From assembly GCA_002345845.1 (NCBI GenBank), contig DDWF01000292.1, positions 26,314 to 58,819 on the forward strand: a stretch of 32,506 bases of DNA, written 5' to 3'. Each line of letters opens with the position of its first letter. The first letter of the stretch is position 1. The translations under genes were made by a program, and so were the position numbers. This DNA comes from Betaproteobacteria bacterium UBA2293. GTDB taxonomy: Bacteria > Pseudomonadota > Gammaproteobacteria > Burkholderiales > Rhodocyclaceae. Shown piece by piece: positions 8,172-14,999 of this stretch. Below the pieces are notes generated by a model. The model was not told where the DNA came from, did not search any database, and saw only the letters and a list, made by a program, of their open reading frames with translations.

Positions 8172-9445
8172 GTCGCGACGACCAGGCCCTGCGTTTTCTT
8201 GGCGACCTCTGGGAGGATGTCCAGGGGCCGGATTTTGTCTGGCAGGTCGTCGCCTTGCTGGCTTGTCTGATCTGCGCTTTCCTGTTCGCTCGCTGGTGGC
8301 AGGGGCGCCATACTGAGGGTGTCGGGCGCTTTGGCGATGCCAGCTCGCGCCTGGCTTTCCCGCTCAGCGGCCTGTTCCTGGTCGGTGTCGCGCTGCCCCT
8401 GCTGGCGCCTTTCTTCAAGGTCAATCTGCTCAAGCTGGCGCTGCCGCTGCTCGCCTCGATGGCTCTCGTGCGCGGCGTCGTCTTTGTTCTCCGGCACGCC
8501 TTTCCGGCCGCCACCTGGCTGGCCGCCTGGGAGCGCATCATCGCCGCCGTGGTCTGGGGCTGGCTGGCGCTCTATATCACCGATCTCGCGCCTTACGTGA
8601 TCGAGTCGCTGGCGCGGGTGCAGTTTTCCATTGGCAAGCAGCAGCTTGATTTGTGGACGATCCTCCATGGCTTGGTCACCGTCTTCCTGATCGTTGTTTT
8701 CGCACTGTGGATCGCCGGGCTGATCGAGCGCCGCTTGCTCGGTATCCAAAACCTCGATTCCAGCCTGCGCATCGTCGGCATCCGTATCGCCAAGGCCATG
8801 CTGACCCTGCTCGCCATCATGATCAGCCTGTCGCTGGTCGGCATCGACATGACCGCCCTCTCTGTATTCACCGGAGCGCTGGGCGTCGGCCTCGGCTTGG
8901 GCTTGCAGAAGATTGCCAGCAATTATGTGTCCGGCTTCATCATTCTGCTTGATCGTTCAATCCGTATCGGCAACATCGTCCAGGTTGGTACCGATGTCGG
9001 CGAAGTGCGCCAGATCACCACGCGCTATACAGTGCTGAAGCACCCCGGGGGTACCGAGTTCATCGTGCCGAACGAAACGCTGATCAGCAGTACGGTGCAG
9101 AACCAGACTTATTCGGATAGCAAACTGCGCCTGGCGACAACCATCGGCGTCGCTTACGACAGTGACCTCGAACTGGCCACACGGCTGATGGTCGAGGCGG
9201 CGTCGGCGCAGCAACGGGTGCTGGCCGACCCGCCACCACGCGTGTTCCTGACCCAGTTTGCCGACAGCAGCGTCAACCTGGAACTGGGTTTCTGGATCGC
9301 CGACCCGGATGCCGGCAAGGGCAATATCGTCTCCGATATCAATTTCGCCATCTGGCGGGCCTTCAAGGCCCAAGGTGTGCAGATTCCTTTCCCGCAGCGC
9401 GAGGTCCGCATCCTCAACGCAGCGGTGACCGCCGCGGCCAATTGA
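8168..9445 (+). CDS. MscS-family mechanosensitive ion channel
   Basis: This 425-aa inner-membrane protein has about seven hydrophobic segments (near 20-40, 58-80, 90-110, 120-142, 160-182, 195-220, and a pore helix near 228-250). The pore helix has the Gly/Ala-rich TM3 pattern GALGVGLGLGLQKIASNYVSG, followed by the MscS beta domain (GNIVQVGTDVGEVRQITTRY, IVPNETLISSTVQNQTYSD) and a C-terminal alpha/beta domain ending FPQREVRI. Such channels release solutes on hypo-osmotic shock. It overlaps the methyltransferase gene by 4 nt (ATGA) and is the last gene of the + strand operon. Confidence 0.93.
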   Translation: MSRDDQALRFLGDLWEDVQGPDFVWQVVALLACLICAFLFARWWQGRHTEGVGRFGDASSRLAFPLSGLFLVGVALPLLAPFFKVNLLKLALPLLASMALVRGVVFVLRHAFPAATWLAAWERIIAAVVWGWLALYITDLAPYVIESLARVQFSIGKQQLDLWTILHGLVTVFLIVVFALWIAGLIERRLLGIQNLDSSLRIVGIRIAKAMLTLLAIMISLSLVGIDMTALSVFTGALGVGLGLGLQKIASNYVSGFIILLDRSIRIGNIVQVGTDVGEVRQITTRYTVLKHPGGTEFIVPNETLISSTVQNQTYSDSKLRLATTIGVAYDSDLELATRLMVEAASAQQRVLADPPPRVFLTQFADSSVNLELGFWIADPDAGKGNIVSDINFAIWRAFKAQGVQIPFPQREVRILNAAVTAAAN

Positions 9446-9456
9446 GGCCGCCGGTC
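9427..9456. terminator. Imperfect hairpin at the mscS end, between convergent genes
   Basis: GCGGCC (9434-9439) pairs with GGCCGC (9446-9451) around the loop AATTGA. An outer GACCG/CGGTC stem (9427-9431 with 9452-9456) extends it across a 2-nt bulge. The hairpin overlaps the mscS stop codon and precedes the convergent small gene ending at 9463. No U-tract follows in either direction, so intrinsic termination would be weak. Confidence 0.4.
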
Positions 9457-9462
9457 AGGGAC

Positions 9463-9609
9463 TCAGATCGACTGCAGCAGGCGTCTTTCGTAATTGCGTT
9501 CCAGCCGTTCCTTGCGGCGTTTGGCGATGGCGCGCGTGGCATGAGCGATGCGCTGGCCGAGGCGGTCGAGCTTGAGAAATTTGCTGGTCTTGCTCTTCGT
9601 CTTTTCCAT
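9463..9609 (-). CDS. Small very basic protein, 48 aa
   Basis: The frame from ATG (9607-9609) to TGA encodes 48 residues, starting MEKTKSKTSKFLKLDRLGQR and ending in the Arg-rich helix-prone KRRKERLERNYERRLLQSI. A strong Shine-Dalgarno (AAGGAG) sits 6 nt upstream of the ATG, which is the main reason to accept the gene. The protein is highly basic (about 17 Lys/Arg) and amphipathic, with no signal peptide or Cys. It could bind nucleic acid or be a ribosome-associated small protein, but no family is recognised. It lies 114 nt downstream of the OmpA-like gene on the same strand and is convergent with mscS. Confidence 0.65.
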   Translation of the reverse strand: MEKTKSKTSKFLKLDRLGQRIAHATRAIAKRRKERLERNYERRLLQSI

Positions 9610-9723
9610 GGTTTCTCCTTAAACGGGCTGGTCGGTGAAATGACTTTAGCCGGCGTCTGGCGCGCGGTCTGTTTCACTTGCCGGCCTTCTTGTAACGCTG
9701 ACTGACGGCGCTATTCGCGTCGC

Positions 9724-10998
9724 TCAGCAGCCGATGACCTTGAATTCGACCCGCCGATCCAGGGCATCCGTGGCATCGTCCCGGCCATTGCCGATCATCG
9801 TCTGTCGCGATCCCATGCCGTTGCTGATCAGGCGCTTGGCCAGTTGCGGCGCATCCTTCGCGAGCCGGGTCTTGACGTACTCGGCGCGCAATTGCGACAG
9901 CCGTTCGTTCAGGGGTTCGGGGCCGGTGGGACTGGTGTGGCCGGTGATTTCCAGGCAGCGGCTGCTGGCTGCCGTACGGCTGGCGATGGTTTTCAGCCAC
10001 ACCGGGTAGGGCCCGCTGATCTTCGGATCGGCCATGAAAGCTGTCGATCCGGGCCGGAACAGGAACTTGATGGCGAGGCGTTGTTGCTCGATGCCGAAAT
10101 CGACGATCCGGCCGAAGGCGGCCCGAGCTTGCGCCTGGCGACCCAGCTTCCAGTTCGCCAGATAGATCCCGTTATGGACGCGGAACTGGTTGCCAGCCGG
10201 CGTCGCTTGCGCGCTCTGGTAGAGCTCGAGCGCCTCCCGGTAGCGGCCGGCGTTATAGGCATCGATCGCCTGCGCCACCAGCGTCGCGGCCAGGATCCGG
10301 TCGAGATAGAGCGGGTTGATCGGGTCGCCGGCCTTGGTGCCCTGACAGGTCTTGATATAGCCGGTGGTCGCTGGATCTTCGGCCCAGGCCGGGGCGTCGC
10401 GGAAGAAGGCGAGCGGTGTCGGATCGACCCCGTCGGGCAGGGCGAAGGCCAGGCCCTTGCTGACCAGCTTGCCGCTGCGCAAGTCGGCCAGCGCCAGGCA
10501 GATGCGGTAGGCCTCGCGCTGCCCCGTGGTTTGTCGCTGGCTATTGACGCCGGTGAAGGTGCCGATCAGCACCAGCGGGCTGCGGGCAACATTGGCCGCG
10601 GAAAAAGTCTGCACTTCGTACTGCGGATACTGCTCGCGCATCAGCTTGCTCAGGCGGACCCCCATCGACTGGGTGGCGACCGACTGGGCACCGGTCATTC
10701 CGTCGATCAGCGGGTCGATGACTACGGCGTAGCGCGCCTGGGCCGGCGTCCCTTCGGGGGGCAGCTTGGCGTTGCCGAGCAAGGCGTTGGCGGCGGCGAG
10801 CACCGCTTTCTCGTAGGGTTGCGCCGGGGCGGGGGCGGCGGGAGGAACCGCGGGCAGTGTGGCGGGCGGCTGGCTGGTGGCGCCGGGTGCCGCTGGCGTC
10901 GGCGCTGAAGCGCTGCCGAGAAAGTTGGTGCAGCCGGCGCTGAGCAGCAAGGCGAGGCCGAGCACGACACGGCCGAGGGGGCGGAAAATGGTAGTCAT
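9724..10998 (-). CDS. OmpA-like lipoprotein with substituted peptidoglycan-binding Asp
   Basis: This is a 424-aa protein. The ATG at 10996-10998 is preferred because it has AAGGAG upstream and gives a lipoprotein signal (VVLGLALLLSAGC, lipidated Cys about residue 24). After a Pro/Ala-rich linker comes a domain resembling FlgO/envelope-protein folds (about 65-235). A TPR-like helical hairpin follows (AIDAYNAGRYREALELYQSA, about 240-300). The C-terminal OmpA-like domain (about 305-424) includes ITGHTSPTGPEPLNERLS, LRAEYVKTRL and DALDRRVEFKVIGC. The Asp of the canonical GHTD, which contacts diaminopimelate, is Ser here (AGT), while the Arg is kept. The gene overlaps the TIR gene by 4 nt (ATGA), so the two proteins are probably made together. 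Confidence 0.85.
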   Translation of the reverse strand: MTTIFRPLGRVVLGLALLLSAGCTNFLGSASAPTPAAPGATSQPPATLPAVPPAAPAPAQPYEKAVLAAANALLGNAKLPPEGTPAQARYAVVIDPLIDGMTGAQSVATQSMGVRLSKLMREQYPQYEVQTFSAANVARSPLVLIGTFTGVNSQRQTTGQREAYRICLALADLRSGKLVSKGLAFALPDGVDPTPLAFFRDAPAWAEDPATTGYIKTCQGTKAGDPINPLYLDRILAATLVAQAIDAYNAGRYREALELYQSAQATPAGNQFRVHNGIYLANWKLGRQAQARAAFGRIVDFGIEQQRLAIKFLFRPGSTAFMADPKISGPYPVWLKTIASRTAASSRCLEITGHTSPTGPEPLNERLSQLRAEYVKTRLAKDAPQLAKRLISNGMGSRQTMIGNGRDDATDALDRRVEFKVIGC

Positions 10999-11873
10999 GG
11001 CGTGCACTCCTTCTGCAAAAGTGCTTGCGCGTCTTCGGACAGGCTTTCGCCCAGCTGAATTCTGGCCAGCAGGTCGGCACAACGGGAACTGGTGGGACGT
11101 TTGATCGCCGTGACGGGCGGCGGCTTGCGCTCGAGCGTAGCGTTCAGTGTCGGTGCCGGGCTTTTTGCCAGCGGTGTGGTGGCTTCGGTTACCGGCGCGG
11201 GTGGTTTCGGCAGGGCTGGCGGTAGTGTTGAAATCGGGCCGTCCGGCGGTTGTCGCGGAATAGCGGGATGCTCAACGGCGACTCCCGGGGGCGCCCGTTT
11301 CAAGCCAAAGTAAGCTGCTCCGGCCAGCGGCACCAGTCCGGCCAATGCCCAGATCAGCAGGCGACGCCATGGCCAGGGCCGCGTTATCTCGCCGGCGCCA
11401 GGCAGGTCGGCCGGGTCGTAGGCCGGGCCGCCGCCGGCATCCGTACGACCGGCGGATTTGCTTGCAGCCGACATCTCAGCCGGCTCGGTGAGCAGGCGTT
11501 CGAGATCGGCGAGCAGCATGCGCCAGCCGTGGAAATCGGCACTGCCGTCCCAGCCCGTCAAATCGGCGGCCTGGATTTCACGAAAGCCGGCTGGCGGCCG
11601 CACCGCTTCGAGCAGCACGGGAATCAGCTTGCCTTGCCGGCGGCCTTCGCTCGCTTCTTCATAGACCCATTCGCTCTCGATCGAGCGTGCCGTCCACAGC
11701 ACGATCATGCAGCGCATGCCCTCCAGTGCCTGCTCGAGCACACTGCGCCAGGTTTCGCCGGCGGGAATCCGGCGATCCCACCAGACGCTCCAGCCAGCCG
11801 CCTCCAGCAGCGTGGCGACCTGACGCGCCGCTTCCCTGTCCTTTTCGGTGTAGCTCAGGAAAATGTCGGCCAT
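10995..11873 (-). CDS. TIR-domain protein with one membrane segment and periplasmic tail
   Basis: This is a 292-aa protein starting at an ATG preceded by GGAGG. The TIR domain (about 1-128) opens with ADIFLSYTEKDREAARQVA. It contains WSVWWDRRIPAGETW and then SEWVYEEASEGRR, where W69 to E73 form the WxxxE pattern that carries the catalytic Glu of NAD-cleaving TIRs. A hydrophobic helix (about 172-191) follows, then a Pro-rich stretch (195-260). The end is compact: CADLLARIQLGE to LQKEC, with Cys265 and Cys290 able to form a disulfide if periplasmic. The topology predicted is TIR in the cytosol and tail in the periplasm. No known TIR-defence partner (ThsA, SAVED, Argonaute) is next to it. Its partner is the overlapping OmpA-like lipoprotein. 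Confidence 0.88.
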   Translation of the reverse strand: MADIFLSYTEKDREAARQVATLLEAAGWSVWWDRRIPAGETWRSVLEQALEGMRCMIVLWTARSIESEWVYEEASEGRRQGKLIPVLLEAVRPPAGFREIQAADLTGWDGSADFHGWRMLLADLERLLTEPAEMSAASKSAGRTDAGGGPAYDPADLPGAGEITRPWPWRRLLIWALAGLVPLAGAAYFGLKRAPPGVAVEHPAIPRQPPDGPISTLPPALPKPPAPVTEATTPLAKSPAPTLNATLERKPPPVTAIKRPTSSRCADLLARIQLGESLSEDAQALLQKECTP

Positions 11874-11930
11874 GCGCCCTCCAAGGTTCGCCTGAACAAC
11901 TACTGATCGCGCTCTTCACTTGGACTTCAA

Positions 11931-11955
11931 GCCACGCCATTCCGTTCAGCGTGGC
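11931..11955. terminator. Inverted repeat between cytochrome cluster and TIR gene
   Basis: GCCACGC (11931-11937) and GCGTGGC (11949-11955) form a perfect 7-bp stem with an 11-nt loop in the 92-nt gap between the TIR start and the last cytochrome stop. There is no U-run after it on the - strand, so it may be a weak or Rho-assisted terminator, a processing site or an operator for the TIR/OmpA pair. Confidence 0.4.
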
Positions 11956-11965
11956 CGGTCGCTTG

Positions 11966-13444
11966 TTAAAGGGTCTTCAGGTACTCGACCAGTGCCTCTT
12001 TCTCCGGCCCCGACAAGGCGGTGCCGTACTCATGCCCCTGGTTGCCGCCGCCCTTGCTGGCGGTATCGAGCCGGGTGCCGACGCGTTGGGCTTCCGGCGA
12101 GTCGCTGATGAAACCGACTTTCGCCTGGTCGTAAACGTCGTAGCCGCGCCAGAACACTTGCGGACGCTTGGCGGCAGGCTCGAGCAGGTCGCGCAGCGTC
12201 GGCACCGAGCCGTTGTGCAGGTAGGGGGCGCGCAGCCAGAGGCCATCGAGGAAGGGGATGTGATAGCCGGGCAAGTCTTCCTCGACCAGGCCTTTGCGCT
12301 CCAGGCCCATTTCCTTGACGATCTGGTTGGCCTTGATCGCCGCATCCTTGTTCCAGGTGTCGAGGCGGCCGCGGTCGGTGCCGATCTCGGCCAGCGGCAG
12401 CGCCGTGCCGGTCTTGGCGCTGGCATGGCAGTCGGCGCAGTGGCTGGCGAACAAGGCTTTGCCACTGGTCGCCCGGGCCTGGTCGATGGGGAAGGGGTAG
12501 TTCGGTGGCTGCAGTTCCGACAGGTAGGCTTTCAGCCACTCGACCTGCTCCATGAAGCGGGCGTTGTTCTTGGGCGGGGCACCGAGCACGCCGAGCGCCG
12601 AATCGATGACCACGGAATGGACGTCGTGGGTGTCGCTGGCGTAATTCGGGCGGCTGCCCTTGGCCGGGTCGTATTTCTTCAGGTTCCAGATGGCGGGCAT
12701 GTCGGCCGGGCCAAAATAGTCGTCCATCGGTGCCTTGATCATGAAATAGCGGGTCAGGTTCATGCCGTCGTCGCGGCCACGGCCCCATTCCGGGAAGTCT
12801 TCGCGATAGAGCCAGGCGAACTGGGCTTCGCGTTCGAGCAGGCGTTTCCTGGTCATCGGGATGATCAGGAAGCGGTAGAGCAGCTGGTCGATCCAGTCGA
12901 GGTGGGTGACGCGGTTGATCTCCGCCATCAGGATGTCGGCGTTGAAGCGCGGGTCCCGGGCGCAGTCGATGAGCAGGCGGAAGAAGGCCTGGACGTTGGT
13001 GGTATGCCCCGAACCGCCGACGACGAAGACCGGGTTCGAATCCGGCGAAACGCGGTAGGTCGTGGTGTGGCAGACGGCGCAGTTGTTGGCGACACGGGCG
13101 AAGCCGATGATTTTCTTGGTGAAGCCGACCGGCAGCTCCTGGCCCATCTCCCACGGCACGCCGAGCGCCGCGTAGCCGCCGGGGACGATTTTGCCGTCTT
13201 CCTTGAATTTCTCGGGAAAGACCCGGGGCAGCACATAGAAGATCCAGTACGGGATGCCGGAATCCTGCTCGGCGCCGATCGAGCCGTATTTGAAGCGCAT
13301 GTCGGGCGTGGCGGTGACCCAGTCGGGTTGCCGATGTTCGCGGAAACCACGGTCATAGCCGATCATGCCGCCGATCACGGCGACGACGAGCAGGGCGAGG
13401 CCGATGCCCTTGAGCCAGGTCTTGCGGGAGCGGGAGCTTGTCAT
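11966..13444 (-). CDS. Membrane-anchored diheme c-type protein, RoxA/MauG-like (paralogue 2)
   Basis: This 492-aa protein has an N-terminal anchor (about 11-29) and two haem c sites, CAVCH (122-126) and CADCH (336-340). After the second haem comes DGLWLRAPYLHNGSVPTLRDLLEPA in two blocks (APYLHNGSVP at 406-415). Then come KRPQVFWRGYDVYD, GFISDS, RLDTASKGGGNQGHEYGT and a closing LVEYLKTL. This C-terminal signature is shared with the di-haem peroxidase-like family that includes the rubber oxygenase RoxA. It is clearly paralogous to the upstream neighbour at 13458-14975, with the same order of motifs. It faces the periplasm; substrate unknown. It is the last gene of the cluster and starts 13 nt after the preceding stop. 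Confidence 0.88.
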   Translation of the reverse strand: MTSSRSRKTWLKGIGLALLVVAVIGGMIGYDRGFREHRQPDWVTATPDMRFKYGSIGAEQDSGIPYWIFYVLPRVFPEKFKEDGKIVPGGYAALGVPWEMGQELPVGFTKKIIGFARVANNCAVCHTTTYRVSPDSNPVFVVGGSGHTTNVQAFFRLLIDCARDPRFNADILMAEINRVTHLDWIDQLLYRFLIIPMTRKRLLEREAQFAWLYREDFPEWGRGRDDGMNLTRYFMIKAPMDDYFGPADMPAIWNLKKYDPAKGSRPNYASDTHDVHSVVIDSALGVLGAPPKNNARFMEQVEWLKAYLSELQPPNYPFPIDQARATSGKALFASHCADCHASAKTGTALPLAEIGTDRGRLDTWNKDAAIKANQIVKEMGLERKGLVEEDLPGYHIPFLDGLWLRAPYLHNGSVPTLRDLLEPAAKRPQVFWRGYDVYDQAKVGFISDSPEAQRVGTRLDTASKGGGNQGHEYGTALSGPEKEALVEYLKTL

Positions 13445-13457
13445 GATGGCGTGCCTC

Positions 13458-14975
13458 TCAGAATGTCTTGAGGAACTCGACCAGCGCGGCCTTTTCGCCG
13501 GCGCCTAGTTCGGTGCCGTAGGCCTTGCCCTCGTGGCCGCCGTTGCCGTTGCCGGGCAGGGCGGTGTCGAGGCGGAAGAATTTCTTGTCGCCGGCTTCGC
13601 TGACGTTCGAGACGAAACCGACGTTCACCGGGTCATAAACGTCGTTGCCGCGGTAGAAGGCTTTCGGGCGTTTGGCCGCCGGTTCGAGCAGGTCGCGCAG
13701 GCTGGGCACCGAGCCGTTGTGCAGGTAGGGCGCTCTTAACCACAGACCGTCGAGCGGCATGTTGGCGTAGCCGTGGGTTTTCTGGAAATGGGTGAAGCGC
13801 CACGGGTAGCCGGCGTACAGCGTGGCCTGGTTCACCGCCAGCGTGTAGGTGTAGGAATCCAGCCGGCGGCGGTCGGTACCGATTTTGGCCAGCGGTTCGA
13901 CGGTGCCGACGAACTCACCCGTAAAGTCGCTGCCCGAGGCGCCGTGGCAGGCGGCGCAGTATTGCTGGTAGATCGGTGCGCCCTGTGCGGCAAGATGGTG
14001 GTTGATCGGGAAGAAGGTCGAAAAATCAGGTGGCGTGGCATCAAGTATCCAGGCTTCGACGCGCTTGATGCGCTTGATGTCGATGGTCGGTGGCGTCGTT
14101 CCGGTGCCGAAGGCGGCGCTCTTGTTGCGTTCCTCGACCGTCGTGTTGTTGCCGTCCCAGTGCAGTTGCATCTCCTTCGGTTCCATCCGCTGGCGCTGGC
14201 GCCAGATCGACGGGAAATCGGCCGGGGCATCGAATTCCCTGGGGTCGAGCAGATGCATCGGGAAGTTGAAAATGACCTTGGCCGAGTTGAAGGTATCGAC
14301 CCGGCCCGGTCCCCACTCCTGCTGCTTGAACACCCAGTCGAAACGCCCGGCCAGGGCCAGTACCCGGTCGCGCATGATGGCGATGGCGGCGGGATAGACC
14401 AGGTAGCGGTCGAGCAGGTCGAGCTTGCCGCCCTGGCGGGCAATCTCGGGCAGGATGTATTCCTTCGAGAACTTCGGGTCGGCGGCGCAGCGGAAGAAGA
14501 ATTCCTCGAAGCCCTTCATGTTGAAGGTCGCCGCCGGCATGCCGAGGACGATGGTCGGCGGCTGGTCGGCCGCGGTGCGCACGGTACTGACGTGACAGAC
14601 GGCGCAATTGACGAAAACACGGTCGATGCCCTGGTAGCGGCGTTTCGAGGTGCCGACCGGGACATCACGCTGGCTGCCGTCGGGATTCTTCTCATAGACC
14701 ATGCCCAGCGACTGGTAACCCTTGCCCGGCAGGTATTGCGGGCAGACCTCGGGCAAGGCGCGCCAGATCCAGTACGGAAAACCCATCTCGTGTTCGCCGC
14801 CGGTCGAACCGTACTTGAAGTGCTCGGTCGGGCTGACGTAGTCGACTGCTTCATCGACGCTGAATCGCCGGAGCAGGGTCAGGCCGATCAGCCCCGGCAG
14901 GGCGACGGCGAGCAGGAAGAGCACGATGAAACGGCGTTTCCAGGGGCTGGTGGCGGGTTCAAGTTCCTTGTCCAT
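13458..14975 (-). CDS. Membrane-anchored diheme c-type protein, RoxA/MauG-like (paralogue 1)
   Basis: This 505-aa protein has a basic N-terminus and an anchor helix (about 16-34). Its haem sites are CAVCH (124-128) and CAACH (340-344). The conserved DGLWLRAPYLHNGSVP (APYLHNGSVP at 415-424) is followed by SLRDLLEPAAKRPKAFYRG, DVYDPVNVGFVSNV and LVEFLKTF, as in RoxA-like diheme proteins. An early block HFKYGSTGGEHEMGFPYWIW matches RFKYGSIGAEQDSGIPYWIF in the next gene, showing tandem duplication. The family includes MauG-type peroxidases and isoprenoid-cleaving oxygenases. Which activity applies here cannot be read from the sequence. Spacing is 24 nt from the 720-aa gene upstream and 13 nt to the paralogue downstream. 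Confidence 0.88.
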   Translation of the reverse strand: MDKELEPATSPWKRRFIVLFLLAVALPGLIGLTLLRRFSVDEAVDYVSPTEHFKYGSTGGEHEMGFPYWIWRALPEVCPQYLPGKGYQSLGMVYEKNPDGSQRDVPVGTSKRRYQGIDRVFVNCAVCHVSTVRTAADQPPTIVLGMPAATFNMKGFEEFFFRCAADPKFSKEYILPEIARQGGKLDLLDRYLVYPAAIAIMRDRVLALAGRFDWVFKQQEWGPGRVDTFNSAKVIFNFPMHLLDPREFDAPADFPSIWRQRQRMEPKEMQLHWDGNNTTVEERNKSAAFGTGTTPPTIDIKRIKRVEAWILDATPPDFSTFFPINHHLAAQGAPIYQQYCAACHGASGSDFTGEFVGTVEPLAKIGTDRRRLDSYTYTLAVNQATLYAGYPWRFTHFQKTHGYANMPLDGLWLRAPYLHNGSVPSLRDLLEPAAKRPKAFYRGNDVYDPVNVGFVSNVSEAGDKKFFRLDTALPGNGNGGHEGKAYGTELGAGEKAALVEFLKTF

Positions 14976-14999
14976 GGTGCTTCCCCCTCTTGGTTTTGC

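Noticed and set aside
9674..10000. An alternative - strand frame over the end of the OmpA-like gene reading on to 9674, considered as a sign of a frameshift.
   Set aside because: The annotated frame already ends with the family-typical DRRVEF segment, so no frameshift is needed.
10995..11873. Assignment of the TIR gene to Thoeris or another named TIR defence system.
   Set aside because: No ThsA/SIR2-SLOG, SAVED, CD-NTase or short Argonaute gene is adjacent.
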